Shown: in pieces, positions 17,583 to 25,438 of the stretch
How positions within the stretch are numbered: the first letter of the stretch is position 1
How the letters are laid out: every line of letters begins with the position of its first letter
Assembly (NCBI GenBank): GCA_026627065.1
Contig: JAPNUO010000001.1
Span: 186,001-250,000, forward strand
Origin: Bacillota bacterium
GTDB lineage: Bacteria; Bacillota; Sulfobacillia; Sulfobacillales; Sulfobacillaceae
Length of the DNA stretch: 64,000 bases
Reading direction: 5' to 3'
Notes under the pieces: generated by a model
What the model saw: only the letters and a program-made list of their open reading frames with translations
Database searches by the model: none
Told to the model about the DNA's origin: nothing
Program-made: the position numbers and the translations under genes

Positions 17583-18287
17583 TCACTGACCGTGCAGACC
17601 AGTTTTCGTTATGGGTCGATATGGCAATTGGTGACCTGGCCCTGGGCTTCCTGTGTTTTTCGCTCGTGTTTCAATGTCGCCATCGCGGGAAAACTGTCGA
17701 GCCAGTTCTTGCGCAGATTCCAAGACCTCATTAGATAGATCCGCATGACCCTCCCATCCGCAGGCAAAGCAGCGAAAGACAACCTTGCCTCGCCGCCGAT
17801 GATGGGCAGCCAAACAGAATCGAGCTCCCAAATGTCCGCAGCGCGGACAGGCTTGATGGGTGAAGTCGGCCTCTCGCGTCACCGTCAGATTCCCGGCAGG
17901 TAAGGCCAGAGCCGTACCCAGCGCAGGGTCTCCCGCGCTACCAATAGGATCGCAGATGTTGGCGTCGGGTTCAGCCCATGCACTGGGAATGACGCATCCG
18001 GGCCAAGGATTTGAATATCCATGCCCGCGCATTCCCCTTCGGGCGGGGGCTTTCGGGTTGCCTTTTGGACGTTTCCTTTTGTTCCTTGGGCTTCGACGTA
18101 GCGTCTTACTGTCTCGAGCGAGGCACTGCCCACACTTCCGACAAATATGCCCGGTGCCAAGAGTCGGGTGTCCGGTGAACCGTGCCAGACCGATTGCGCA
18201 TCCGACGTGCTCTGGCGGATACGATTCATCAAGGTCGAGATGTGGGGCTTCAATCAACAGCACATCGACCCCTCGTTTTTCTGCCAA
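17583..18287 (-). pseudogene. TnpB-like RNA-guided nuclease, C-terminal remnant
   Basis: The last 90 or so residues show the TnpB zinc ribbon: ACPRCGH, then about 20 residues later FRCFACGWEGHADLSNEV, where the aspartate of the third RuvC motif would be. Upstream of this the frame loses similarity, and a second overlapping minus frame (17885-18253) seems to carry other pieces (LETVRRYVEAQ), which suggests frameshifts. The N-terminal half of a normal TnpB of about 400 residues is absent. It is therefore a dead copy. Confidence 0.6.
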
Positions 18288-18373
18288 ACGCCACCTCCCC
18301 AGAGGCCCCGTTGTTTCTCGTTCATTCCCGAGGCTTTTTCGGCCACCACCAGAACCGGATCATCGCCGCGCTG

Positions 18374-18628
18374 TTAGGCTGCCTCCTCCAGGCTGTCGCT
18401 CCAGTCCAAATCCCCATCGCGAGATTGTTGGGCTGACGCGACTCGACCATAAAGGACACAGCGATGACCATAGCCAGCTGACCGCTTAATAAGCAATCGT
18501 CGAATCTCATCCGTGTGATAACGTGATACCGCGTGGGGGGCATTCGGCCCGAATGATTTTGTCCGGTGACAACGCCGCGGCGTCTTCGGCGTCACTCCCA
18601 GCATCTTGGCGACCTGGCCCATCGACAT
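18374..18628 (-). pseudogene. IS607-type TnpA serine recombinase, N-terminal remnant
   Basis: The 84-residue frame begins with a MerR-type helix-turn-helix (VAKMLGVTPKTPRRCHRTKS), continues with the recognition segment SRYHTDEIRRLLI, and reaches the resolvase start VLYGRVASAQQSRDGDL. The last corresponds to the IYARVSS...Q..DL motif with the catalytic serine apparently at SAQQ or VAS. A stop follows shortly, where about 100 more catalytic residues should be, so the gene is truncated. It lies directly upstream of the TnpB remnant in the usual order. Confidence 0.6.
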
Positions 18629-18761
18629 TGTATTGTTCCATGTCTAGATTTGACCAGCACAGGAAATAAACAGGCAAAAGTTAAGGTCAGTCCTTTTTTT
18701 CGCATATTTAGTGGGGACGGACATAGGGTAGGGTGAAACCGAGGGGATGGGGAGCGATTTC

Positions 18762-19787
18762 ATGAAGCGTCCGGTATCACTCCTGCTGTTGTTGGCGTTT
18801 CTGGCCATTCAACTGTATTTTGCCCGCGTGCCCTTAACCCACCAGGTGCAGGGCTCCACCTGGCTGGAAGTGAGCCCATCGGCGGGCGGCATGGTCGAAC
18901 GCCAAGGCCGTTATTATTTGGTCGCGCCGAATCGGCTGTACGGCCTTGAGGCGAACGGAGCCCACGTGATCGCGCGGCCGTTGCCGCTGAGTTGGGTGGA
19001 TGTGCCGGAACCTTCCGGAGCCGGCGTCTGGAAATTAGCGGTGGGTCCCTCGGCGCTGCCGCTCGTGGGCCTCGGCGGGCCGGTGTATCCTTCACCTGAC
19101 GGACAATCCATTGTGTGGGTAGATCCGGCGACCCGGCTGGGCTATTTGAGTACCGACAGCGCCAGTGGCATGACCTTGATCTCTCCGGATTTGAGTCGGA
19201 TCCAGCGTGTTCTGTGGGCTCCCGACAGCCAGGCGCTGGGCATCCTTGGTCAAGGCCCCGAGGGTTTCGGCGCCTATCTCTGGGATCGCGACAATAACCT
19301 GACTCCCATGGCTATCCCCTCGGACGGCCTCACCATCACCGGCATGGGTTTTTCGCAGGACAACTTGCTTTTAGTGGCCCTTAGCACGGGACAGGTGCTT
19401 TACCAAGGCCGCGGGGTTGTGGCGCTGCCTCGGCTCTCGCCGCTTTTTTTGGATCCTGACCAGGCTGCCATTCTGGGCGAAACCCGCCGCCAGGTGATCT
19501 TTTGGCGCCCTGGGGCGCGGGCGGTCTATGAACGGCCGGACGCCAGCTGGGAGGGACGGGCCATGTTTGCAGCCAATGGCCAAACGGCGGCGATTCTTGG
19601 ACAAAACCATCGCGGAGCCTGGGAGCTCTTCATTTACGGAACCTCCAGCCATGAGGCGGTACGGCTGCCGTTTTCCAGTCGGATCACCTACGATCTCTTA
19701 GGATTTTTGGGAAGCCACTGGGTATTGGTGTCGGTGCCGGATGGTCCGCACCGCGGGACGTACGCCTGGTGGGTGCAGGCCCCGTAG
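18762..19787 (+). CDS. Secreted or membrane-anchored protein of unknown function, beta-propeller-like
   Basis: A 341-residue protein with an N-terminal hydrophobic segment (RPVSLLLLLAFLAIQLYFA) acting as signal peptide or anchor. After it come several weakly similar stretches of the kind seen in TolB/WD40-like propellers: YPSPDGQSIVWVDP, VLWAPDSQALGILG, MGFSQDNLLLVAL and MFAANGQTAAILG. I infer an extracytoplasmic propeller; no enzyme motif is visible. ATG 18762 has GGGGAG seven bases ahead, so it is preferred over ATG 18747. The gene stands alone between the IS607 remnant and the tRNA cluster. Confidence 0.7.
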   Translation: MKRPVSLLLLLAFLAIQLYFARVPLTHQVQGSTWLEVSPSAGGMVERQGRYYLVAPNRLYGLEANGAHVIARPLPLSWVDVPEPSGAGVWKLAVGPSALPLVGLGGPVYPSPDGQSIVWVDPATRLGYLSTDSASGMTLISPDLSRIQRVLWAPDSQALGILGQGPEGFGAYLWDRDNNLTPMAIPSDGLTITGMGFSQDNLLLVALSTGQVLYQGRGVVALPRLSPLFLDPDQAAILGETRRQVIFWRPGARAVYERPDASWEGRAMFAANGQTAAILGQNHRGAWELFIYGTSSHEAVRLPFSSRITYDLLGFLGSHWVLVSVPDGPHRGTYAWWVQAP

Positions 19788-19867
19788 CACCCGATGGGAA
19801 ATCCGATGGCGGAGGCTTTTCTTTTTCCTCATCTCGTGGTATTATATCCCGCGTGGTCGCCCGCCAA

Positions 19868-19896
19868 TTGACAGAAGCGACGAAAGCGAGTAAACT
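19868..19896 (+). promoter_or_regulatory. Promoter of the tRNA Val-Asp-Phe cluster
   Basis: TTGACA (19868-19873), exactly 17 bases, then TAAACT (19891-19896): a near-consensus housekeeping promoter ending 17 bases before the first tRNA. Confidence 0.85.
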
Positions 19897-19913
19897 AGGC
19901 TTCGCAATTTGCC

Positions 19914-19988
19914 GGGCGGATAGCTCAGTGGTAGAGCACCTGCCTTACAAGCAGGGGGTCACAGGTTCGAACCCTGTTTCGCCCACCA
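19914..19988 (+). tRNA. tRNA-Val (anticodon TAC)
   Basis: Complete cloverleaf. The acceptor stem GGGCGGA pairs with TTCGCCC, the D-arm has AGCTCAGTGGTAGAGC, the anticodon stem CCTGC/GCAGG encloses loop CTTACAA, and the T-arm has GGTTCGAACC. CCA is encoded at 19986-19988. First gene of a three-tRNA cluster. Confidence 0.96.
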
Positions 19989-19997
19989 CAACAAGAT

Positions 19998-20075
19998 GGA
20001 GGCGTGGTGTAGACGGCCTAACACGCATGCCTGTCACGCATGAGATCGCGGGTTCGAATCCCGTCGCCTCCGCCA
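19998..20075 (+). tRNA. tRNA-Asp (anticodon GTC)
   Basis: Acceptor stem GGAGGCG pairs with CGCCTCC. The anticodon stem CATGC/GCATG encloses loop CTGTCAC, the T-arm holds GGTTCGAATCC, the discriminator is G and CCA is encoded. It lies nine bases after the tRNA-Val gene. Confidence 0.96.
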
Positions 20076-20082
20076 TGGGTAT

Positions 20083-20158
<76 letters not shown>

Positions 20159-20169
20159 TTAATTTTTTT

Positions 20170-20197
20170 GCGCTGCTTGAGGGGCAGCGTTTTTTTA
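20170..20197 (+). terminator. Rho-independent terminator of the tRNA cluster
   Basis: CGCTGC/GCAGCG stem with a short loop followed directly by a run of eight T. It lies 12 bases after the tRNA-Phe CCA end. Confidence 0.9.
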
Positions 20198-20458
20198 TGC
20201 GCTGCCGGTCCCTCCCAATCGGTGCTCGCCCGGCCCACACTTGAACGAACGGATAACGGAACGGCATGGAGGGAATAACTAGGTTAAGCGCGATCGTCAT
20301 GTTATACTGATACTGTATAGGGTATATTATTTTTTAAAGAATAGAAGGAGTGAGGAAAACCATTAAGAGAACAACGTAAATCATGATTAGGAATGACGCT
20401 GATTGATGCCGGATGCCAAGAAATATGCATACGGGTGGTTGTATCTTGGAGGTGGAGG
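20198..20458 (+). promoter_or_regulatory. AT-rich upstream region of the sulfur operon
   Basis: No gene is visible. The stretch 20299-20350 is unusually AT-rich for the window and holds several -10-like words (TATACT at about 20303, TATATT near 20322), so the operon promoter is probably here. I could not pair one with a convincing -35 box at the right distance. Confidence 0.4.
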
Positions 20459-20848
20459 ATGGAGCCATTAAATCTCATGTTGCTTTCAGGAGACTATGCC
20501 AAGATTCATGCAGCGGCTATGGTGACATTGGTGGCTAGCAGCTTAGGCCGTCCAGTCAACATTTTTGTGTCGATGGATGCTCTGGCCGGATTTCACCAGT
20601 CTCTCGACGAAAGAGCCTCGTTGCTCAAAAGCCCGGTTGCCGAAGCCATTCAAAGCACGGGAGGAGCGGATTACCTGTTGCTGTTTCAGCAAGCCAAAGA
20701 AGTTGGCGATGTGCATGTGTATGCCTGCAGTCTGGTCGCTGACCTTAAACAGTGGGAGTTGGCCGACTTGGCGCCTGTTTTTGACGACATGATGGGTATC
20801 GCCGGGTTCTTAGGCAAGGTAGAGAACGGGACGACGTTGACGTTTTAG
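20459..20848 (+). CDS. DsrE-family sulfur-relay protein
   Basis: A 129-residue small protein of the DsrE/DsrF/TusD superfamily, most like the DsrE2/DsrE3 group that carries persulfide sulfur in sulfur oxidisers. It begins MEPLNLMLLSGDYAKIHAAAM and has a single conserved-looking cysteine in VHVYACSLVAD near residue 94, the expected sulfur carrier. ATG 20459 follows a strong GGAGGTGGAGG. tusA comes 12 bases later, then an SQR-like flavoprotein, so a persulfide relay linked to sulfide oxidation is inferred. The family is clear; the exact donor and acceptor are not. Confidence 0.85.
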   Translation: MEPLNLMLLSGDYAKIHAAAMVTLVASSLGRPVNIFVSMDALAGFHQSLDERASLLKSPVAEAIQSTGGADYLLLFQQAKEVGDVHVYACSLVADLKQWELADLAPVFDDMMGIAGFLGKVENGTTLTF

Positions 20849-20860
20849 GGAGGAAAAAGG

Positions 20861-21100
20861 ATGCAAGCAGAGCCAGAGCCGAAGGTGGTAGATGCGCGTG
20901 GATCGTACTGCCCAGGACCGTTAATGGAGCTGATCAAAGGGATTCGGCAGGAACCGGTAGGCACCGTCTTTGAGGTATGGTCGTCGGACCGCGGGTCGGC
21001 TAAAGATATCCCTGAATGGGTGAAGCGCGCCGGCCATGAACTGGTCAAGAATGTCGAGGAAGACGGCATTTTCAAAGTGCAGGTAAAAAAGATGAAGTAA
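20861..21100 (+). CDS. tusA: TusA-family sulfurtransferase
   Basis: A 79-residue TusA/SirA-like protein with the sulfur-carrying cysteine in the family motif ARGSYCPGPLMELIKGI (C17). Length and fold pattern are typical. It moves sulfur as a persulfide between partners. Here it stands between a DsrE-family gene and an SQR-like gene, so a role in sulfur oxidation rather than tRNA thiolation is likely. AGGGAGGAAAAAGG precedes ATG 20861. Confidence 0.93.
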   Translation: MQAEPEPKVVDARGSYCPGPLMELIKGIRQEPVGTVFEVWSSDRGSAKDIPEWVKRAGHELVKNVEEDGIFKVQVKKMK

Positions 21101-21140
21101 ATCCCGGTATCTGAAATCACTGGAACAAGGGGTGAACGCG

Positions 21141-22277
21141 ATGACCCGAGTGGTTTTTTTGGGCGGCGGGGTCGGGGGAAGTATGGTGGCCAACCAATTG
21201 GCTCGTCAGCTCAAAGCCGACGTGCTCCACGGCGACGTAGATATTACGGTCATTAACCAAACGCCGGATCATGTTTACCAACCCTATTTTTTGTACATGG
21301 CGTTTGATCAAGCGGTGCCGGCGGAGGCCCATCGCCCCGAGCGCAGCGTCCTCCATCCGCTAGTGAAGCTTGTTGTGGGCGAGGCGGAACGCGTTGACCG
21401 AGAGGCTTCTCAGGTATGGATGCAGGATGGAACCAAAATTTCCTATGATTTCTTAGTGATTGCGACGGGAAGCCGTCCGGCCCCGGAGCTAATTCCCGGC
21501 CTCGCGGAGGGAGGCCACATCTTTTACACCGAAGAGGGCGCGTTAAAGCTTCGTGATGCGTTGGCCGCGTTCCGCGGCGGTCGCATTGTCGTGACTGTGA
21601 GTGTGCCCCACAAATGCCCGGTCGCCCCACTGGAATTTACCCTGATGGTTCGCGATTGGCTAGACCAGCGCGGCATGGAGAGCGCCGAGGTGCTGTACAC
21701 GTATCCTATCGGCCGGTTGCACTCGCTGGAGCCGGTTGCGGAATGGGCATCGCGGGTCTTTCCCACCCGGCGAATTCAATCCCAGACCTTTTTCAATGTG
21801 GAATCTGTGGATGCCGAAAACCACACGGTGACCAGCCTCGAGGGCGACACGGTCAGCTATGATTTGTTGGTCTCTATTCCGCCGCATGTCGGACAGCCTG
21901 TGATCCAGCGGTCGGGTTTGGGCGATGCCGGGGGCTGGATTCCAACAGACCGGTACAGCCTTCTCATGGAAGGTTCGGAAAACATTTACGTATTAGGGGA
22001 CGCGACCAATCTTCCCATTAGCAAAGCCGGCTCCACCGCTCATTTTGAGGCCGATGTGGTATCGGCTAACCTCATCAATCGCATCCGCGGCGGCCGAGGG
22101 TCTGTGCGATACGACGGCAAGGTGTTCTGCTTTATTGAAGCCGGGAGAGAGGAGGCGACCTATATTAAATTCGACTATCAGCATCCGCCTCAGCCCCAGC
22201 CTCCGTCGTCGATGATCCATTTGTACAAACTGGCTTTCAACAAAATGTATTGGTTGTCGGCGGCAGGCATTTTGTAG
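21141..22277 (+). CDS. Sulfide:quinone oxidoreductase-like FAD protein
   Basis: A 378-residue FAD-dependent pyridine-nucleotide-disulfide fold protein of the SQR family. It has the N-terminal FAD-binding VVFLGGGVGGSMVANQLA, a second GxGxxP-like segment VIATGSRPAPELIPG near residue 107, and the FAD-contact region NIYVLGDATNLPISKAGS near 280. Cysteines in VPHKCPVAP (about 159) and VFCFIEAG (about 333) sit where SQR has its redox-active pair. The C-terminus (FNKMYWLSAAGIL) is amphipathic, fitting membrane attachment. ATG 21141 with AAGGGGTG ahead is preferred over GTG 21132. It oxidises sulfide, or possibly persulfide, and feeds quinone. No peptide signal is seen. Confidence 0.85.
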   Translation: MTRVVFLGGGVGGSMVANQLARQLKADVLHGDVDITVINQTPDHVYQPYFLYMAFDQAVPAEAHRPERSVLHPLVKLVVGEAERVDREASQVWMQDGTKISYDFLVIATGSRPAPELIPGLAEGGHIFYTEEGALKLRDALAAFRGGRIVVTVSVPHKCPVAPLEFTLMVRDWLDQRGMESAEVLYTYPIGRLHSLEPVAEWASRVFPTRRIQSQTFFNVESVDAENHTVTSLEGDTVSYDLLVSIPPHVGQPVIQRSGLGDAGGWIPTDRYSLLMEGSENIYVLGDATNLPISKAGSTAHFEADVVSANLINRIRGGRGSVRYDGKVFCFIEAGREEATYIKFDYQHPPQPQPPSSMIHLYKLAFNKMYWLSAAGIL

Positions 22278-22295
22278 GGCCGGGAGGTGGGCTGA

Positions 22296-23072
22296 GTGGC
22301 GACGGTGGAAATAGAAGAAGAGACGATTCGCGAGCTCACGAGCCTCTTATTGGCCTTGAAGGACAGTGTGACGCCGGGGCTCGCGGGACGCATTACCGAT
22401 TTATTGGCGGGACTGGGGGCGGTGGCCGCCGAAGTGGAACCGGAGACCGGTCGGCGACTGGTGGCTCGGGTGATGGAAGAAGCACCTGCGCTGGAAAAGA
22501 CGGTGACTCAGCTGGCCGACTGGCACCGCCATGGCGTATGGGAGGCGCTCGTTGACACGGCAAGTCTGGCCGCCGCGGTCAAGGACGGGCTGACGCCATC
22601 AATTGTTGAGCGCCTTGCTGGGTTAGCTGCCGCGTTGGGGACGGTGGCGGGGAGCGTCGGCCCAGGAGTCGGCGAGACCGTTTCAGCGGTGGAGCAACAC
22701 GGCCAAGCACTGGCCCAGGTAGTTCACGAGGTGGCCCGCTGGCAGGCGGACGGAACATGGGACGCTTTGGTCCAGGTTGTCTCTCTGGTCAAGGCGCTGA
22801 CGGACTCGGTGACCCCGGAAATGTTAGAGCGAACGCTCTCCATAGTCATTGAAGGGGTATCGGCGCTCCAGGATGCCTTTGACTCGGGGCTGCTGACGGT
22901 CGGGGTGAAGATGGCGCACGCGCTACATCAGGCCGCGAAAACCGCCGAAGGCGACACCGGCCGAATTAGTGCCACTGCCTTAATGCGCCGTCTGCGGGAG
23001 CCGGGCGTACAGCGCGGTATGAAGGTGCTCATGGCGCTTGTGCAAGAGCTGCCGCAAGTGGTCAACGAATGA
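22296..23072 (+). CDS. DUF1641-family protein with three internal repeats
   Basis: A 258-residue helical protein of the DUF1641 kind, often found beside SQR or formate dehydrogenase genes; its function is unknown. Three related segments are visible: LLALKDSVTPGLAGRI (about residue 18), LAAAVKDGLTPSIVERL (about 93) and LVKALTDSVTPEMLERTL (about 167). Each follows a Trp- or Leu-rich helix and precedes a glycine-rich stretch. The start is GTG 22296 behind GGGAGGTGG. It is the last gene of the sulfur operon and is followed by a strong terminator. No catalytic motif is visible; a scaffold role for the SQR is a guess. Confidence 0.75.
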   Translation: MATVEIEEETIRELTSLLLALKDSVTPGLAGRITDLLAGLGAVAAEVEPETGRRLVARVMEEAPALEKTVTQLADWHRHGVWEALVDTASLAAAVKDGLTPSIVERLAGLAAALGTVAGSVGPGVGETVSAVEQHGQALAQVVHEVARWQADGTWDALVQVVSLVKALTDSVTPEMLERTLSIVIEGVSALQDAFDSGLLTVGVKMAHALHQAAKTAEGDTGRISATALMRRLREPGVQRGMKVLMALVQELPQVVNE

Positions 23073-23106
23073 CGGCCGGCGGGCAAAGCCCGCCCGGCCG
23101 TCTTCC
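23071..23106 (+). terminator. Terminator of the sulfur operon
   Basis: GACGGCCGG-CGGGC, loop AAA, GCCCG-CC-GGCCGTC: a long GC-rich stem right after the DUF1641 stop, followed by TCTTCCCT. It also lies just past the 3' end of the convergent small zinc-ribbon gene. Confidence 0.8.
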
Positions 23107-23113
23107 CTGTTGG

Positions 23114-23254
23114 TTATTGGTCTGTCAAGTCGCGCGTACCCCCGTCTTGAATGCGATCCGACCCGCAACGCGGGCAGGTCGACGCGCGCGAGTTCTCCGG
23201 CAGCAAGAAAATCTGGTCGCAATCAAAGCATTTATATTCGCGCCAGCGAGCCAT
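23114..23254 (-). CDS. 46-residue zinc-ribbon protein
   Basis: A short minus-strand gene with four cysteines in two knuckles, KCFDC and CPRC, 15 residues apart, as in FmdB-like and rubredoxin-like zinc ribbons. It begins MARWREYKCFDC and ends GGTRDLTDQ. ATG 23254 has AGGGAGG seven bases ahead, which strongly supports translation. A -10-like TATACT lies at 23286-23291 on the same strand. The function is unknown; such ribbons often bind nucleic acid or stabilise larger complexes. Confidence 0.75.
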   Translation of the reverse strand: MARWREYKCFDCDQIFLLPENSRASTCPRCGSDRIQDGGTRDLTDQ

Positions 23255-23346
23255 GACGACGCCTCCCTTGAGACGAGATATCTGAAGTATAGCGGAATTT
23301 CATCACGCATGAGCGGCGATCCTTGTAATTTTAATTTCCCATCATG

Positions 23347-24078
23347 TTAAGAATGTTCATTGGATTGAGCCGGCACTTCATATTGGGGGCGTTCCCACAG
23401 GACCGGCAACTGCGGCCAGGTGCCGAAGAGCGCGTGGGAGGCGGTCAGCAGGTGAGTGCGGACGAAGTAATGGGCGCGCTCCGGGTTGCGTTCCCGGATG
23501 GCATTGAGGATGTTGTGATGCTGCTCGTTGTAAATCAAGCGACGTTCTGGGGTGAGCGAACTGGCTTTGAGATGTCCCCATAGCGCTCCCGACCGGCCGC
23601 GGTAGATGCCTTCGGCGGTTTTAGCCAAAATGACGTTTCGCGCTGCCGAGGCAATGGCAAAATGAAATTCATTGTCATATGTTTCAAAATGCTCGGGGTC
23701 CCTTTCGCACCGGGCCAAAATATTTTCCATTTCCTCGATTTCGTGCCCGGTGGCCCGCACGGTGCACAATTGCACGAGATATGGCTCGATAGCAAAGCGC
23801 GCTTCCATCAGCATTTCGGGACTCATGTCGTTTTGGTCAACCACCGAGTGGTTGGATTGCACGAAATTGCCCAGACCGCGACGCGTTTCAATATACCCCA
23901 GAGCCATGAGGTGTTTCAGCGCTTCGCGGATGGTCGCGCGGCTGACCTGGAATAGCTCCGACAGCTGGCGTTCGGACGGCAGCCGCTGATTTTCTTTAAG
24001 CTCGCCGCTCTCTATTGCACTTACGATTTGCTGCACGATATCGTCTGTTGCGCTGTTTTGCGTGACCTTATGGAACAT
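23347..24078 (-). CDS. GntR-family (FadR/FCD subfamily) transcriptional regulator
   Basis: A 243-residue repressor-type protein. The N-terminal winged helix (about residues 8-75) carries RLPSERQLSELFQVSRATIREALKHL. The C-terminal FCD domain (about 90-220) has EFHFAIASAARN and further histidines near its end (NEQHHNIL, FVRTHLLTASH) that could form the usual metal site near the ligand pocket. It is divergent from the alpha/beta hydrolase gene and the first Liv transporter. The 75-bp element between them is repeated upstream of the 2-oxoacid dehydrogenase genes, so I infer it controls both. The effector is unknown. Confidence 0.93.
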   Translation of the reverse strand: MFHKVTQNSATDDIVQQIVSAIESGELKENQRLPSERQLSELFQVSRATIREALKHLMALGYIETRRGLGNFVQSNHSVVDQNDMSPEMLMEARFAIEPYLVQLCTVRATGHEIEEMENILARCERDPEHFETYDNEFHFAIASAARNVILAKTAEGIYRGRSGALWGHLKASSLTPERRLIYNEQHHNILNAIRERNPERAHYFVRTHLLTASHALFGTWPQLPVLWERPQYEVPAQSNEHS

Positions 24079-24094
24079 GCCTCTTTTCCCCCGA

Positions 24095-24169
24095 CTGGTC
24101 TGGCCGCCTGACTTCTGGTTTACAGTGGTCTGCCTAATTGACGACTAAATTCCAAAACAATAATAATAA
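24095..24169 (+). promoter_or_regulatory. Catabolic island promoter/operator, copy 1
   Basis: Contains TTGACG (24138-24143), 17 bases and TAATAA (24161-24166), a good housekeeping promoter reading toward the hydrolase and first Liv operon. Upstream of the -35 box are TGGTCT (24096), TGGTTT (24116) and TGGTCT (24126), spaced 20 and 10 bases, i.e. on one DNA face. The whole 75 bases recur at 33425-33499 with only seven differences. It is probably the GntR operator. Confidence 0.85.
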
Positions 24170-24346
24170 AAATGAAAACAGAACACAATCTTCGCATTTC
24201 GTCGGAGCGACATGCCGGTGTGGGCGTCTTGAGACCAATCGGTTTGCGCGCCAAAGGAATGAGGTGAGATGTAAGAAGAGATGCCCGAACTTGCGGCCAA
24301 TGAGTTCCCGGCCTAGGACCACAATTCTCAGAATGAGGTGAAAAGC
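24170..24346 (+). other. Leader region upstream of the hydrolase gene
   Basis: About 175 bases between the promoter -10 box and the first gene start. It begins A-rich (24170-24190) and then becomes GC-rich. No ORF with a ribosome site and no riboswitch I recognise. The 3' end supplies GAGGTG at 24335-24340 for the GTG start at 24347. Confidence 0.35.
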
Positions 24347-25438
24347 GTGCCGGATGCCCGCATTCAGTCAGCGATTCAAAATTGGGCCCCGCGATTTTTG
24401 GCTAATGGTATTGATTATAACGACTTTGTGCGCGTGGTGTCCGAGGTCGAGTCCTGGCCTGAGTGGTGCGGCGCCTGGCGGCGGGTAGGGGATCGGCACC
24501 GCGAGCTGGGAGAAGAAGCGACCGCTGAGGAGCGGTATCTGAGCGCGGCGGCGCATTACTTTCAGGCATCGATGGCGTACCATTTCGGGAAATTTCTCTT
24601 TGTGGAATACCCTCAGGAGCGCCAACAGACCTCTGCGTTGGCGGTGGAAAGCTACCAGAAAGCTTCTCGGCTTTGGCCGGGGGCGATGGAGCTTCTTCGC
24701 ATTCCCGGTCCCGACGGGATCTCGGTCCCTGCTGTGCTAAGAAAACCCGACCACGCGGCCCGACCGCCAGTGGTGATTCTCGTGCCGGGATTGGATTCTG
24801 TGAAAGAGGAACTGCACCGTTATGGCGATGATTTTTTGGCCCGCGGCATGGCGGTATTAGCCATTGACGGTCCTGGGCAAGGGGAGCTGGAGGATGTGGC
24901 GCCCATGCGACCGGACTACGAAGCGGTGGTCAGCCGCGTCCTGGATTTTATTGAGAGCCGGGAAGATCTCGAGGGACGGCGCGTGGGAATCATGGGCGTT
25001 AGCGTGGGGGGCTATTACGCTGCCCGAGCGGCTGCCCACGACCGGCGCATTCGGGCGGCGATTGAAAGCGGCGGCGAGTATTGTTTGGCGGACCATTTTG
25101 AGTCTTTGCCAGAACTGACGAAAACGGCGATGCGATACCGTACCGGGTGCATCGAGGAAGACGAGACCCGCCGCTATCTCGCCCGATTCACGCTAGAAGG
25201 CCAATTGAGCGGCGTTGCGTGCCCCTTCTTGATTATTCACGGGGAATGCGATCGCTTGTTTCCGGTAGAGGTGGCACAGCGCATTTTTGAAGAGGCGCGA
25301 CCGTTCAGCCAGTTATGGGTGGTACCCGGCGGCAATCATCTCTGCAACAACTTGCCTTACGTGGTGCGCCCTAAACAGGCGGACTGGATGGCGCGGGCGC
25401 TGTCAGGACAAATGTTGGACAAGGGAGGAAACGCGTGA
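24347..25438 (+). CDS. Alpha/beta hydrolase, 2,6-dihydroxypseudooxynicotine hydrolase-like
   Basis: A hydrolase of about 363 residues with a helical N-terminal domain (1-130) ahead of the alpha/beta core, as in FrsA/DUF1100 proteins and the carbon-carbon hydrolase of nicotine breakdown. The triad is visible: nucleophile serine in GIMGVSVGGYYAA, aspartate in IIHGECDRLFP and histidine in VPGGNHLCNN. The oxyanion region is VVILVPGLDSVKEEL. The start is placed at GTG 24347 with GAGGTG six bases ahead; GTG 24338 is an alternative. It is the first gene of the island, and its stop overlaps the next gene start. The substrate is inferred only by family likeness. Confidence 0.82.
   Translation: MPDARIQSAIQNWAPRFLANGIDYNDFVRVVSEVESWPEWCGAWRRVGDRHRELGEEATAEERYLSAAAHYFQASMAYHFGKFLFVEYPQERQQTSALAVESYQKASRLWPGAMELLRIPGPDGISVPAVLRKPDHAARPPVVILVPGLDSVKEELHRYGDDFLARGMAVLAIDGPGQGELEDVAPMRPDYEAVVSRVLDFIESREDLEGRRVGIMGVSVGGYYAARAAAHDRRIRAAIESGGEYCLADHFESLPELTKTAMRYRTGCIEEDETRRYLARFTLEGQLSGVACPFLIIHGECDRLFPVEVAQRIFEEARPFSQLWVVPGGNHLCNNLPYVVRPKQADWMARALSGQMLDKGGNA

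Larger units (their letters stand above)
17583..18628 (-). mobile_element. Remnant of an IS607-type element (serine recombinase plus TnpB), decayed
   Basis: Two adjacent minus-strand fragments form the usual IS607 pair: a MerR-like/serine-recombinase TnpA start upstream and a TnpB-like C-terminus downstream. Both are broken by frameshifts and stops. The TnpB guide RNA would be expected around the tnpB 3' end and just past it (about 17450-17650), but I cannot verify a structure there. No clear ends were found; IS607 elements lack terminal inverted repeats. Confidence 0.6.
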
